A stretch of DNA of 64,000 nt from Anthoceros angustus (GCA_010909165.1 MU008191.1:248001-312000); one strand, 5' to 3'; shown: positions 32,874-45,150, counted from the stretch's first letter. Notes: generated from the letters alone by a model not told the origin. Made by a program: numbers and translations.

Positions 32874-33716
32874 GTAGCTATTTACTGTGCCCATCCCTTC
32901 GGTTGGGAAGGTCTCATCTGCGGTCCAGGCTGGACCCGCCACCAACTGGAATGTGCAGGTTTCTCCTTCCATCCATCTGCAGGGCCTTCTTTTTTAATCC
33001 CAGTTGCTGAATCTTGTAACTTGCATCTTGAATCTACAATTTGGTATCGACTGTTGGCTGTTGCCTATTGGCTTTTGGCTTACTACCAGACAACGAGGCC
33101 ATGCATGCGTGGAACCTTGCGGTATCGGCCGTCAGGATTTTCAAACCAGGATGGTGAAACCCAAAACCGACAAACCAACAGCAGTTTCGTTGGGCAGCAC
33201 ATGCCAGGCAGGCTATTTCTCAACGCGCTGCTCTTTCGCGCCTTCGTGGGGTGCTTCCCCTTGCCTCGCTTGACTTACATTCCTACTATCCTTGCATCCC
33301 GTCCTCCGTCGTTTTTGCATTGCGCCTGCAGCTTTGTGTTTGCCTTGATTCGTGAAGAAAGGCGCTTGCGGACGCGGACACATGTTGTTGGGCACGTCTG
33401 CGATCTTGGATCTGGAGCTCTAAGTGCTCCACCGACTCTGCGCGTTGGAGTCTTGAACGGGCGTTGGTACTCTCTCCACTTCCAAGTACCAAATCCCATG
33501 ATAGGAAAATTCCAATCCAAGTAGACTGTAATAGACTCCTTCTTCCTCTTCTTCTAATGTTGGGCGCTTCTTTTTGTCTTGATTGCGCTATGTAGGGCTT
33601 CAACATCGTACCTTTAAATGCAGTGCCCATCTGTAGCTGAGGCAGTTTTGCCCTCTTACCTCCACTCACACTGGGTCGTGTGATTTCAGAAGGGAAGTGG
33701 AGGGCCTGCTTCGGCG
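32874..33716. other. Intergenic region and KCS 5' UTR
   Basis: No gene is recognised. Short open frames in this stretch lack domains. The final part, with a CT-rich leader near 33540-33600, probably holds the KCS promoter and 5' UTR. Confidence 0.5.
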
Positions 33717-35270
33717 ATGGGTTCGCTGGGTGAGTACACGCAGCTGGATGATGGGGTTGCTGTCCAGATTCGCAACCGGAGACGGCTGCCAGACTTTCTC
33801 CAATCCGTGAATCTGAAATATGTGAAGCTGGGGTATCATTACCTCATCACCCATCTGCTGACGCTGCTCTTTATCCCGCTCCTTCTGGGCGTGGGGCTGG
33901 AGATTGCTCGGATGGGTTGGGACGAGATCTGGCAGCTTTGGGTCAACCTGCAATTTAATTTGGTCAGTGTGCTGGCCTGCTCTGCGTTGCTGGTATTTGG
34001 GGGCACCATGTACTTCATGTCCAGGCCCAGGCCTGTTTATCTGGTGGACTATTCCTGCTACTTGCCTCCGGATGAGCTGAAAGTGCCATTCAGTATGTTC
34101 ATCGAGAGGTCCAAGCTGGTCGGGGCGTTTGATGACAATACCCTAGAGTTCCAGAGGAAGATCTTGGAGCGGTCGGGGTTGAGTGAGGAGACTTACCTTC
34201 CTCCTGGTTTGCTAAGTGTGCCTGTCAACATCAGCATGAGCAGGGCTCGTGAAGAAGCGGAGGCTGTCATGTTCGGGGCCCTTGATGAACTATTTGCCAA
34301 GACCAAGGTTACTCCCAAGGACGTTGGGGTGCTGGTGGTGAACTGTAGTTTGTTCAATCCCACCCCGTCCCTATCAGCCATGATTGTGAACAAGTATAAG
34401 ATGAGGGGCAACATCAGGACATACAACCTCGGTGGGATGGGATGCAGTGCCAATGTGATCTCTGTCGATCTTGCCAAAGACATGCTGCAGGTTCATGGCG
34501 GCACTTATGCTATTGTGGTCAGCACAGAGAATATCACCCAAAACTGGTACTTCGGAAACGAGCGATCAATGCTCATACCCAACTGTCTTTTCCGGGTGGG
34601 TGGGGCGGCAATTTTGCTGTCCAATCAGAGACGGGATTGGCGACGGGCCAAATACCAGCTTGTCCACACCGTCAGAACCCACAAGGGCTCGGACGATAAG
34701 TGCTTCCGCTGTGTCTACCAAATGCAGGACGAGAAGGAGAAGCTGGGCGTGTCTCTGTCCAAGGACCTGATGGCCATTGCTGGTGACGCTCTGAAAACCA
34801 ACATCACCATCCTGGGCCCACTTGTGCTGCCCCTCTCGGAACAGCTTCTCTTCTTTGCAGTCCTGGTGGGCAGGAAGGTCTTCAACATGAAGATCAAGCC
34901 ATACATCCCCGACTTCAAGCTAGCTTTCGAGCACTTCTGTATCCACGCTGGTGGGCGAGCTGTCATCGATGAGCTAGAGAAGAACTTGCAGCTGTCCAAG
35001 GAACATGTGGAGCCCTCCAGGATGACCTTGTACAGGTTCGGGAACACCTCCTCCTCGTCCATCTGGTACGAGCTGGCCTACTCAGAAGCCAAAGGCAGGG
35101 TTCGCAAGGGTGACAGGGTGTGGCAGATAGCGTTTGGCAGCGGGTTCAAGTGCAACAGTGCTGTCTGGCGTGCTCTCCGCACCATCAAGCCCCCGAAGCT
35201 CTCCCCGTGGACACACTGCATTGACAGGTTCCCTGTCGACATCCCCGACGTGAACCACATAGCCAGATGA
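33717..35270 (+). CDS. KCS: 3-ketoacyl-CoA synthase (fatty acid elongase condensing enzyme)
   Basis: Intronless 517-residue protein, the usual KCS length. KCS condenses malonyl-CoA with a C16 or longer acyl-CoA, the rate-limiting step of very-long-chain fatty acid elongation in the ER, feeding cuticular wax, suberin, sphingolipids and storage lipids. Two N-terminal membrane segments (about 46-66 and 80-102) precede the FAE1/CUT1 domain. The catalytic triad is visible: Cys243 in [15 protein letters not shown], His410 in [16 protein letters not shown] and Asn443 in FGNTSSSS. Other family blocks are [29 protein letters not shown] and [11 protein letters not shown] near the C terminus. The frame is clean and the ATG is the first in frame before the first membrane helix. 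The acyl-chain preference cannot be read from sequence. Confidence 0.95.
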   Translation: MGSLGEYTQLDDGVAVQIRNRRRLPDFLQSVNLKYVKLGYHYLITHLLTLLFIPLLLGVGLEIARMGWDEIWQLWVNLQFNLVSVLACSALLVFGGTMYFMSRPRPVYLVDYSCYLPPDELKVPFSMFIERSKLVGAFDDNTLEFQRKILERSGLSEETYLPPGLLSVPVNISMSRAREEAEAVMFGALDELFAKTKVTPKDVGVLVVNCSLFNPTPSLSAMIVNKYKMRGNIRTYNLGGMGCSANVISVDLAKDMLQVHGGTYAIVVSTENITQNWYFGNERSMLIPNCLFRVGGAAILLSNQRRDWRRAKYQLVHTVRTHKGSDDKCFRCVYQMQDEKEKLGVSLSKDLMAIAGDALKTNITILGPLVLPLSEQLLFFAVLVGRKVFNMKIKPYIPDFKLAFEHFCIHAGGRAVIDELEKNLQLSKEHVEPSRMTLYRFGNTSSSSIWYELAYSEAKGRVRKGDRVWQIAFGSGFKCNSAVWRALRTIKPPKLSPWTHCIDRFPVDIPDVNHIAR

Positions 35271-35742
35271 AATGCTGCAGAGAAATTTCTGCTTAATTCC
35301 TGAACAACTGTTTGTAGAATAGGAAACTGTCCGCCAATTGTTGTCATCGGACAAGGTCACAAATTCACAATCCGTGAGATTGTCGTCTTGTCTCTTTTCA
35401 GCGAGAACAGGATGCTGTAATTCTGTCCAGCGCTGCACACCTCGCCGTGTGTGTTCCTAGTCCAACAAAAAATGAAGTTCCTAGTCTAACCACCATTAAA
35501 GGTTGGAAACGTAAAGGAAACAATTTTTGCTATAATTTATAACACCCAATATTGCACACTCGGTTGGGAGCAGAGACCATGTACATACCCTAGAAACATT
35601 TGACACGGAGGTTGGGGCTCTGAAGAAGCTGGCAGCTTTGACGACCAGAACGTGGTGATCTTGTTTTCTGCTTTTACTCTGCGCACGCCAGTGTCATTGT
35701 TGGCAGGGGATCCTGAAGCGTGTCTCCCTTGATCGTCCAGAG
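35271..35742. other. KCS 3' region and QCR7 promoter
   Basis: No gene. It includes the KCS 3' UTR and the upstream region of QCR7. An AT-rich patch (around 35520-35550) with tataatttataacacc is the only TATA-like sequence seen. Confidence 0.45.
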
Positions 35743-36483
35743 ATGGCCCAGGCGCTGGCCAAGGCGTTCGAGCCCATGTGGCTCTGGGCTGCCAAGCGCT
35801 ACCAGGCAGCCGTGGCCAACAGGCTCAAGAAGTACGGTATGTCCGCTTCTCTTGCTGATTTTGTGATGGCGTGGAGGATGTTTGGAGCGTCATTCTGTGG
35901 TTAGGGCAGAGCAGATCGGGAGCAATCTGATGGAGTTGCTTGGTTGCAATCGGTGCCGTTGTGTGTGTGGCGTGGGGATGAAGGTCTGCGGTACGACGAC
36001 TTATATGACCCGCTGTACGATGTGGATATGGAGGAGGCGTTGAATCGGTTGCCTCAAGAGGAGCTGGATTTGCGTAATCAGCGCCTGAAGCGTGCGACTG
36101 ATCTTTCCATGAAGCACATCTACTTGCCGAAAGATCTTCAGGTTAGTGGTTGTTTGTGCTGGTTTAGCTGAAACTGAGTGTGGAAGTCCTGAGTCTGCCG
36201 CCATCTTCGTGAAGGGCAAGTGGTCATGTCGGTTTTGGCATTGCTGAATAACGTAGGGTTTCGTTTATGCTTATTGATTGCAGGCCAAGCAGACTCCCTT
36301 TGCCTTCTACGCCCGAGATGCGATAGCGCAGGTGAGGCTCACTCTGTTTATGCATGTCGATGTCAGGCTTGGAAATTGCGGTTGGTGTAATGAGCCTTTT
36401 CATCGTTTCTGCAGGTGAAGGCGGAGAGGGCGGAACGCGAACAGCTAGGGACCGAGACATCTTACTCTCGACAGATACCTTGA
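35743..36483 (+). CDS. QCR7: Cytochrome bc1 complex subunit 7 (QCR7/UQCRB 14-kDa)
   Basis: Four exons with matching phases: 35743-35836, 35984-36141, 36284-36331, 36415-36483; 122 residues, the plant family length. QCR7 is a small nuclear-encoded matrix-side subunit of mitochondrial complex III that contacts cytochrome b and is needed for assembly. Conserved blocks seen are GLRYDDLYDPLYDVDMEEAL, NRLPQEELDLRNQRLKRA, DLSMKHIYLPKDLQ and QTPFAFYARD, with an ERAEREQLG end. There is no cleaved presequence, as usual for this subunit. The gene faces VPS38 tail-to-tail, with stops about 250 bp apart. Confidence 0.95.
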
Positions 36484-36735
36484 TAGCACCCGTTTTTCCG
36501 GATTCTTTGCTTCAAGCTGAAGCTATGGCTTGAACGAATAAGCTCTTGTGTTTCACGGATTGCTGTCGATTGCTTCTGCGAAGCAAGTAGCCAAACAATG
36601 TTTTCAAATAAATGTAGTTTACACAGGCAAAACAGTCGTATGTACATGACGAATGGATCCAGAGACTCCGGCGTGTAAATAACAGCTGCCACGCTTGAGA
36701 CCTGATCAAATCGACGGTGCCCAGGTTGAGCGCAA

Positions 36736-39489
36736 TCACTTTACAGCGTCAGTGAACATTGCACGCATCCAGTGCTCCACATCATCTGCGTGTGACGGAG
36801 GTGGAGGCCACTCCGGTCGCTCAACCATATCCCATCCATCAAACAATGTTTCCGCAACCTTCTGCATGACGTCGGTTAAGGCGGAAGAATCTGCCAGGTA
36901 GTAGTAGGAGCCGGTCGCCGTTGATATTGGGCTCTTCTGAAGAAACTACCAAGAGAACAAGCCGAAAGTTACTTTAAGCCTCCACCAAATAGAGAAGAAA
37001 AACTATTCCCATTGCCCATCAAGTGTCACCTCTGCTTGCTCTGTTGTCTTGTTCATCTCTGAAGTCCGAACGGCATCCAAAACAGGTTCTCTGCTGCTGC
37101 TGCTGACGGAATGCTGAGAACCGCCCGGAGATCTGAAGTTGCTTAGGATCACACTTCGCGAGTTAATACACACACATATATTCCCACAGCTAAAACTAGT
37201 GACTTAACTGGAGAATGGACTGTAAGATCAGGTCATGAGCAATTCCCCTAAAATTGTACACAAGTGGTGTATCACCTACCTGATCCTTGGTTGTTTTGTT
37301 GTCAGTACCGTCAAGAGCTCAAAGAAGGCCCCAAAAGTTGAAGAGTCTGAAGGGGCAGGTAAAGAAACAGACACATGGAGATATGACAATAAACATGCCA
37401 TGCTTCTCTTCAGCGTCTGTAAACCTTGCCGTAAATCTCTGTCATATTCGCTAAATGTGGAGTTTCCTCCATGTGTTGGAAGTGGAGAACCTGAATCAGC
37501 CAACGGCCTGCTCACTGCAGAGAATCCTAGATCCCGGGCGCTCTCCCTAACGGAATCCATGCTTGGCTTGTCCACAGCAGAGAATCCTAAAAATTGCATA
37601 CTTTCGCTGTCCACACATCCTGTGTCCAAATTGTTCGTTGCTCTAGTACCAAATGGAATGAACAAAGTATATTCTTCACTGCATACAGGCGTCAAACCCC
37701 TCTCAATACAGACAAATCTGGACACCACAGAAAATAAACAACGTAGATAAACCGCCGCCAAAAACATTTTCCCTTTTCCTTTGCCTGTGCCCCACCAGCC
37801 AGCTGAAAGATTGGTTACCTTCGAGAAGTTGGCCGTGCATCCCAATAAGAAGCTCTCTGCCAGACCCGTGATGATGATGCCTGGTCATTTTGTCATGATA
37901 TCAGATACAGCGAACTATTTCTAGCCGTATTGTTCACAGAGCTTGACACATTAAAGACCTCACTGCAGCCCAATTGATGAAGATGGACTAACCGCATATG
38001 CAGCACTGTGCAGGAGAGGAGCAGACAAGTAGCGAGCAGCAAGTGTCAGTAGCTGCACTACGTACCTGCCAAGCCGATCACTATGTAAGTCCACACCCAC
38101 ATGATAACATCATGCAGAAACCAAGCAAAATCACTGCAAAGTATGATATCCACGTGATTGCAGAGAGATGACCATACCCTAAAGATGCAGCAAGCTCAGC
38201 TGGTGGAACAGAGTGAGGATCCTCTTCATGGGGCAAACGGGCGGAGCAAATCTGTAGAGCTGTATCTCCATCACGTTTTCCTCGGCCATCAGAACCACCC
38301 TGGAATACAACAGGTCGATGACACATCCCACCATTTTCAAAGCTTGCTTCTGAGTCTAAATCCTTGGTGCCCTCTGTAGACTGAGTCAGAAACTTTGAGA
38401 AAGCAAAGAATAATCCAACCAGCAGGTTTCAGAACTGACTTGAGGCTGAAACGGTAAAGCCTTGCAAAGCAGCCTGATGACAAACCTCCATCTCTTCAGC
38501 AGCTCATTCATAGCTACCGTCTGCTGGTGACACACACATTAGCTTCTCGAAAATGTGCAATTAGGAAGTGGCTGCGACTCTGACAATAGCCGGGATCCGG
38601 ATATTACCAATTCAGGAGACTCTGCAGGGGTCGGCTCCGAGCGATTCTGTCCAAGCTGTTCCATCCGCTTGGCAAGAAGCTGCACAAGGTCGACAGCCGA
38701 CTGTTATGCCGACTAATGCTTAGGGCTTCAAAAATGTGCCTCAAGGTACAACCACCTTTACCGTCTTAGATGCTTCACTCAGTAACTCTGTGCGAGAAGT
38801 TAACTCAATCTTCTTCATCCGCAACGTTTTCCTCACTGTCGAAAGCATGAAAAATCGTCCGTCAGTGCAAAGAAGAAATGACTCGAGCGCCATCCTTTTT
38901 CAAACCACCGGACCGTGAACAAAACGAAACCATGACCACACCTTCCGGCAAATCCCTCGTCAAAATCTCAAGCTGCTCCACAAGCTTTTCCTTACGATCT
39001 TCATGCTCCACCCGCCAGCGACGCTGCCTGTCTGCTTCACTCTGGCCACCATCAAACACACGGGTTCAGAACAAACACCTCCTCCCGATCGCACACCGGT
39101 CTGCAAACTCGCCACCACCAAACATTGCAGAATTCGTGCCGGACAACCTTATTCCCCAGCTCAGCAGTGAGAATCCCCTTCAGAGCATCCTGCTTCATGC
39201 GCAACTGCCTCAGTTCCCTGTACCGTTCCACCAGACTGGCAATCCGCAACACCACCAACAACATAGAATCAGCAATCCAGGGTTACGCTACATCCACCAG
39301 CACCGGAAATCCAAACTGACGCCTTGCTGCCGGAAGGAAGCGAAATTCGCAGCACGGCACCTGGAATTGACGCATGCAACGCATTCCGAGGGCTGGTTCC
39401 CCATCTCGCACACCCCGCAGGTCCAGCCACGCCTCGCCATCGCGCTTGCCTGCCTCCCCTCCGTCCTCGGCCGGGAGGAGCTTGTCCAT
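36736..39489 (-). CDS. VPS38: VPS38/UVRAG-like subunit of class III PI3-kinase complex
   Basis: Multi-exon minus-strand gene; exon ends are only partly resolved. In order: exon 1 (39489-about 39292, MDKLLPAEDGG start); a coiled-coil series (SLVERYRELRQLRMKQDALK, about 39235-39148; EADRQRRWRVEHEDRKEKLV, about 39047-38944; RKTLRMKKIELTSRTELLSE near 38800; LAKRMEQLGQNRSE near 38660); a BARA2/Atg14-like part (ALQICSARLPH then ELAASLGY near 38200; YVVQLLTLAARYLSAPLLHS near 38040); a Ser-rich stretch (37276-37760); and a conserved tail GWDMVERPEWPPPPSHADDV then EHWMRAMFTDAVK before the stop at 36736. VPS38 joins VPS34, VPS15 and ATG6 to make PI3P on endosomes for vacuolar sorting. The ALGY and APL blocks resemble UVRAG, and the tail resembles plant VPS38; ATG14 is the main alternative. 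The junction after exon 1 does not fit a clean phase. Confidence 0.65.
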
Positions 39490-39805
39490 GTTCCAAGGAA
39501 GCCGAATGCAAACTGACTTTCACTTCGATATAGCTTGTTACGCAGTTATCCAGTTACTTCTTTTCTCCGAAATTGGTTAGATCCTATAAAACCCTATATA
39601 TGAGCTTTTCCTTAGCTTCTAATATATACTGAGATTCAGGGTTTAGTATGGCGGCGTCTATGCCCGGCTGAAGGCGTTTTCTGTGAGCCTTGCCTGGCCG
39701 TCTCCGACGTCTCGAATCGTGGCCTTGCGAATCACAACCCTCGGGGATTGAAGAAGTGATGATTCTGAGACGGCAGAGGAGTGAAAATCGAACTATCTGC
39801 TGGAG
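39490..39805. promoter_or_regulatory. Short divergent promoter region, VPS38 / 39806 gene
   Basis: Only 316 bp separates the divergent start codons, so promoter elements must be shared or overlapping. An AT-rich patch (ctataaaaccctatatatga near 39586) is a TATA-like candidate for the plus-strand gene. Confidence 0.5.
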
Positions 39806-42800
39806 ATGGGCTTGAAGATGAATTCCTCCATGGAGGAATCGCTGAAGCTCGCACAGGGCCCGCTTCTGTGCAACGAAGAGTACATCCGGGCTGTGGAGGC
39901 GGCTGTGGTGGCAGCAGGCAATGGGGCTGGAAAAGGAGAGCTTGGGAAGGACTGGGGGGCTGCATTGAGGAGGTTGCTTGTGGTGAGAAGGAATCCTCCG
40001 CTTGCCCTGTGGTGGGCTTTCAGCTGCGTGGAAGGGGGCGTGGTGGGTTCTCTCGCTGAGGGTTTGGAGGAGGCTTCCGGGCTGGTGTCCTCGGCTTCGA
40101 GCTTGTTGCACTCGCTCAAGTCCTTTAGCGTTGGGAATGCGGACCGGGAGACAGCCATCGCGATTCTGGCCCCGGTCTTGGGGGCCATTTTCCAGGTGAC
40201 GGAGGCGGTGAGCAAGTCTGTGGGCATGCTGGGGCGGGCGGGGCTGCCGGAGGCCGTGGAGGGAGTTGGGAAGAAGAGGAGGAAGATGGCCAAGAGGGTG
40301 CGGGACCTGGTCAGGGAAGTGCGCTGCTTTGTGGTGCTGTGCGAGCGGTGGGAGGTGGGGTGGTCCGATTCCGGCCCGCCGCTTGCTCCGGAATTCAGGA
40401 TGTCGTTTTCGTCCGTCTTGGCTGTGAATGGGGTGAAGGAGGTGATGCCGCATCCGGCGTCGTTTGTGAAGTTTCCTGTCTGTGCTCGAGCGCGTCTAGC
40501 GTTAGCGGGTGGGGAGGATGTTTCGGGGAAGACGCTGGCCGATATTGTCTGCGCGGAGGTGGTTCTGCTGCAGCTTTTGGTGGAGATCATCGACTGGCGC
40601 AGCAGGCTGAAGAAGCAGAAAAAGGATTTTGAGTCTGGAATCCAAGAGCTGATAGGAAAGCTCAAGCACATTGCGGTGCATGCTGCTGCAGCTGCAGGAT
40701 CTTCGGGCGGGTTGGATGCGCTTGTGGAGATGCTTCTTGATCACCATCTGCCTGTTGGGGATGTACTGGTGTGCTCTTGAAACTGTCTATCAACAGTGGT
40801 TCTTTGCTTTCCCTTTGGTTGTGCCATCGTCGTTTGTCCTAATGTCGTTTGTCCTAATGATGCAGGATGCCCAAGAGGAGACCGTTCTTCGAGGAGTGTT
40901 GTATGAAGCGGTCTTGGTTGAGCCACCGTTTACTGCAACGTCCAGAACGAAATCGACTACCAAGCAGCAGCCTATATCGTTTTTGAGGAAGCTGGCTGTC
41001 GCCAGGCTTGCTGTTGCATTGTTCAGGTTGGGAGAGATGGTGGTGCTTTATGCAGTTAGTGTATTTGTGCCGAGTGTTTCGTCAAGTAAGAGTTGAGCAA
41101 TGCATACTGAAAGCGTCTGTTCCAATGCCCACCAGGTCGAAGAATGAAGGTAGCAGAGCAGCTTCCCTTCAAGAGAAGATGATGCTGACGATGGTACCTC
41201 CTCATTTTTTGGAGTGGGCCAAAGCCCTGGAGACTGATCGAAAGCCTTCCTCAGCATTGCTGCGCGATAAGAAATCAGTCCTGGGTAGGAGTTGTTTGTG
41301 TCTTCTTGATTTCTCAGGGTTATGTTGGTCTGTGACACTTTCTTTGATGCTTGAAGGCAGTGGCTGACAATTGGTTGTGCTTGTCAGGTTGGCTTATGAA
41401 GACTATGGATGATGCCTCGTTCAATAAGCTTCTGGAGGAACAGGAAAAGTCCGTAGCCGGTCTTGATTTTTTCGATGCAGTAGAGGCTGGGAGCAGAAAA
41501 GGCATTTTCTTTTATGACAGGCAAGGTGAGCCGATTGAATCCCGTGAGGAGGAGGAATTGGCATTGGAGGATGCAGATAGGGCCTTCGCCTCTGCTGCAG
41601 ATAGCATCAAGCAATCCAACGAGCCTGTGCCGGGTCAAAAGACATCTGAGGAAGTGAATGAATCAGCTTCCGATTCGAGTGATGGCGACGGTGAGGCTGC
41701 TGATACAATGGAGGATGACGATGATGCAGAGAGGGCAAGTAACCTAAAAAGGCCTCGACAAGAGCTTTCGTCCACAGCAATTTTGTTAAGTTCAGGTGAG
41801 GAGAGCGATGATGTCACTGAGATGTCTGAAAGGAAAGCCAAAAAGTTGAGACGTGGGGAAAGCGACAAGGACTTGACAAGTATGTCGATTGAGGATGTCA
41901 ACGACCAAGTGCAAGAGCTGGAATCCAGAAAGTTGGGTGCGGAGGTAAAAGACAGCTCTATGGTGGACTTGACAGATTCTGCTGGACAGCAGCAGTCCAC
42001 ACCGGAGAGCCAAGGAGACGTCTCATCCGATGTGGTGCAGAGGGCATCTGAGTCACCCGTTGTGGAGCGAGACCAAAGCAGTTCAGCAGTATGTGGCCCA
42101 AGTAAAAGTAGACCCAAGGCAGAGGACGTACCTGAAGGTCATGGGACTAACGAAGGCAGTAGTTTTCAGCAGGGAGAAGATGCTGGTCATGAGACTTCCG
42201 TCGATCTGAATGAGGAGTCCACCCCAGTAAAGCAAGGAAGGGTAATCAGAAAAGGTGGGAGTACACCCAAGTCTTCCATGAAAACAGCTTCGAAGCGAAA
42301 TGGAGGCCCAGAAGTTGTGGCGACTCCAAGGAAGATATACATGACAAGAGCCAAGCAAGAGCTTGAGGAAGCGTCTCTTGAGAAGTTGATGACCATCCAC
42401 GAGAATGGAATGAATGCCATCCATGAGTTGGACAACGCAGTTTCTACAGTTGAAGTAGAAGGCCAAGAGTTCACAACAACCTCCACGGAAGCCCCTGAAT
42501 GCTCCCCTGAAAAAACAAGCGACGCACATGGCGATGTGCCGGATATTGAGCCTGTAGCTATCAAGAAGAGAACGTCTCCAAGGTTGAAAAGGCAAGACCA
42601 ATCGGTCAGTCCATTGCCTTCATCCAGAAAAGCATCTCAAGATGGAGCAGAAAGTTCTGCCCCATCCATGAAAGAAGGGCCAGTTCCAGCGAAACAACAC
42701 CAAAATAGAGAGAAGACTCCTGAGCTTGTGCCTGGCTCGGATGGTTTTGCAACCCCTCTTACAGGTACTCGACGAAGAAAGAGGCAAGCAGAAATAGAGT

Positions 42801-42940
42801 TGCCAGATCAAATAGAACCTCGTGTCACAAGAAGTGGGAGAGTACTGGGGCTAACACCGACTGTGGAGAGGAGTAGCAAGAAGGGTAGGAAGGGAAAACC
42901 ATTGATTCTTGAGCCATTGTTGGATACAACAGCTGAATGA
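39806..42940 (+). CDS. Unrecognised large, probably nuclear, acidic protein
   Basis: Four-exon model with matching phases: 39806-40768, 40866-41026, 41154-41284, 41361-42940; 944 residues. Exon 1 encodes a helical, Leu/Val-rich domain of about 320 residues (for example RRNPPLALWWAFSCVEGGVV and DIVCAEVVLLQLLVEIIDWR). The long last exon is acidic and low-complexity with short conserved-looking islands (MDDASFNKLLEEQEKSVAGL, MTRAKQELEEASLEKLMTIH), SSGEESDD-type CK2-like patches and basic nuclear-localisation-like runs (KKRTSPRLKRQ, GTRRRKRQ). This composition suggests a chromatin or nucleolar factor, but no family is recognised. The exon-1 donor could instead lie after 40762. The gene is divergent from VPS38. 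Confidence 0.6.
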
Positions 42941-43830
42941 AGGTTCTTGGTACGACGGAAGTGTGACAATTCTTTTCTTGGAGTCCGTTAATTGTGTACT
43001 TCTGGTTCCCGAGGGATGATCTTGCAGGTTCTGCTCCCTTGCCAATGGCCTTGGGAATTGCTGACCACATTGCGCATCCATCCATGTGCAGACAGGGCCA
43101 CCAACATCGTTGCTTTACCAGCCTGTGCCCGCTGTCTCAGATGCCTCATGAGTCATGACCCATGTAGATAAAATAGCACACAAGCTATGGCTGTTAATTG
43201 TGGCCTAGACTCCATGACGTTCGGCAGAAATCGACCAGAGAACATAGGACACTGGCATTCTGGGATTCTGGGATTGGGATTGCTGGGTTCTGGAAATCCC
43301 AGATGGGTTGCTGGGTTCTGGGACTTATTGTTACCGGCCACTCTCGCGGTCTCGGGGTTGGGCTGTAATTAGTGTAAGAGTGTGGGACAGGTGGTTCTTG
43401 ATGGAGCTAGACACTAAAATAGAGATTTTATTAAAGAGAAGAGATGGAAAATCTATCTAACCTGAACCCAGGGGGATAACTCGCCATGGGCTATAATAAA
43501 TGGTTTTTAATGGAGCTAGACATTAAAATAGAGACTGTATTGAAAAGAAGAAATGAGTAAGCAGGGTGTGGCATGGCTGGGTCTGAACACCACATTAAAA
43601 TTAGCAAACACCTTCAAAAAAAGCCTAAAAAAAAAGCAAATATGCATTATTGCCCAAAAAAAACTATAACCCCTTTTAACTATAACCCCTTGTTGCCAGA
43701 GAAACTCCATTCTACCCAAACATTATTATATCCTCAATGTCCTCGCTCTAGATCCCGTGCTCTATATCTTGATAGTTGCTAAAATCCGGATAGTATATCT
43801 CCTCAATGTCCTCGCTGTAGATCCCGTCCT
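42941..43830. other. Intergenic DNA with a small direct repeat
   Basis: No gene. Two imperfect copies about 104 bp apart (atggagctagacactaaaat near 43401 and atggagctagacattaaaat near 43512) form a small tandem repeat. From about 43730, the sequence is decayed 3' end of the acidic 23-residue repeat gene. Confidence 0.5.
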
Positions 43831-44433
43831 CTATATCTTCATAGGTGCTAACCTCCGGATAATATATATCCTCAATTCCTCCGGATTGTATATCTCCTCA
43901 ATGTCCTCCGTGTAGATCCCATTCTCTATATCTTGATAGGTGCTGACCTCCGGATAGTATATATTCTCTATGTCCTCGTTGTAGATCGCATGCTCCATAT
44001 CTTGAAAGTTGCTAACCTCCGAATAGAATATCTCCTCAATTTCCTCGCTATAGATCATGTCCTCGTTGTAGATCCAATCCTGATTGTAGATAAAATCCTC
44101 TAGATCTTCATAGTTGGTAACCTCCGGACAATATATCTTTTCAATGTCCTCACTGTAAATCATGTTTTCTAGATCTTGATAGATGCTAGCCTCCAAATTT
44201 TCCTCAATTTTCTCGCTGTTGATCCCATCTTCTGCAACGTTTGCAGATGGTGTTGAGTCGGATACGTACGCTTGCTCGTTGTGTTGATACGCAGGACTAC
44301 CTACAAGTTCGAGAGAAACATAATCCATACAGCTGTCCGTTTGCTCGTTGTGCGGCTCATCATATAGCCCTAATTCTGTATAAGGATGTCTAAAGTGATT
44401 GTTCTCAACACGATCGGCAAAATCACCAGCCAT
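43831..44433 (-). CDS. Short paralogue of the acidic 23-residue-repeat protein
   Basis: 200-residue frame starting at the ATG at 44433 (MAGDFADRVENNHF). After a non-repetitive N-terminal part of about 75 residues (AYQHNEQAYVSDSTPSANVA, EDGINSEKIEENLEAS), it has about five diverged repeats of the form YQDIExxIYxEDIExIYYPE, then a frameshift at about 43870-43880 that ends the protein in a non-repeat tail; repeats continue in another frame down to about 43730. It is 70-80% alike by eye to the start of the larger copy at 46729-48420, including about 200 bp of upstream sequence. No known family; strongly acidic and Tyr/Ile-rich. It is probably a shortened or decaying copy. Confidence 0.5.
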   Translation of the reverse strand: MAGDFADRVENNHFRHPYTELGLYDEPHNEQTDSCMDYVSLELVGSPAYQHNEQAYVSDSTPSANVAEDGINSEKIEENLEASIYQDLENMIYSEDIEKIYCPEVTNYEDLEDFIYNQDWIYNEDMIYSEEIEEIFYSEVSNFQDMEHAIYNEDIENIYYPEVSTYQDIENGIYTEDIEEIYNPEELRIYIIRRLAPMKI

Positions 44434-44640
44434 GGTTCTTCCACACTTGTCCTATGCCAAGTGAAGGCGCTGCGGCAATATTATTGAGGTTTTCACGCCA
44501 CAAAATATAAAAGAAGGTTTCTAAACCATATCAAAATTCTCCTTCTGCACAATGTGTAGTGAAATAAGAGAATTGCAAGATCTAAGACAAAGACCTGGTT
44601 AGCACATGTCACATGCTGCCGAGTGGCACGCCTTCGCAGT
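44434..44640 (-). promoter_or_regulatory. Duplicated upstream region of the repeat-protein genes (copy 1)
   Basis: About 150-170 bp here is nearly identical to 48421-48590, upstream of the larger paralogue: a tgccaagtgaaggcgctgcg block and a gtttctaaaccatatcaaaa block. It includes a TATA-like cttttatattttg on the minus strand, about 80 bp upstream of the start codon. Retention of this block in both copies supports a promoter role. Confidence 0.45.
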
Positions 44641-44689
44641 TTGAATGAACGCGTTTGTCATGCCCCCACCAAATAACCCCTATCAAATT

Positions 44690-45150
44690 ACGCAATCTAT
44701 AATATGAGAGCCACGTCATCGATTCCCTGTTACAAATGAGCTCTAATCATATTTTTGAAATTAAAACTAATAATAAAGACTTTTGAAGAAATAAACATCA
44801 AATTTTAAATTTTGAGAAAAAGATTTTACAATGTAATATATAACAAAGGAGCCACGTCATCAATCCACTCCTGCAAATGGCCTCCAATCATATTTTTTAT
44901 GATTAGTAATAATAACAGAGAGTTCAAAAAATTAAGGACACATTTTGAGAAAAATGCTTTAGAAAGTAATCTACAACAATGGAGCCACATCATCAATTGT
45001 TGTAAATAGCCTCCAATCATATTTTTGTGATTAATAATAATAATAATAATAAAGAGTTAAAATAAATAAAATTTTTTGAGAAAAATGTTTTACAACGTAA
45101 TCTACAATAAGGAAGCCATGTCATCAATCGCTATTGTAAATGGCGCCTTT
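44690..45150. repeat. ~125-bp satellite array, about four units
   Basis: Same unit as the array at 17985-18540 (ggagccacgtcatcaatcc, then cctccaatcatattttt and an AT-rich run). Units begin near 44705, 44845, 44980 and 45110. The array ends where a fragment of the methylase-like gene begins. Confidence 0.85.

Noticed and set aside
34193-35438. Minus-strand frames opposite KCS
   Set aside because: Antisense of an intact KCS with its catalytic residues.
39584-40671. Long minus-strand frames opposite the 39806 gene
   Set aside because: Pro/His/Arg-rich antisense of a coding exon, no domain, and the plus-strand exons have consistent splice phases.
43187-43372. Small plus-strand frame downstream of the 39806 gene
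   Set aside because: Low complexity, built from short tggg/ctggg repeats, no supporting signal.
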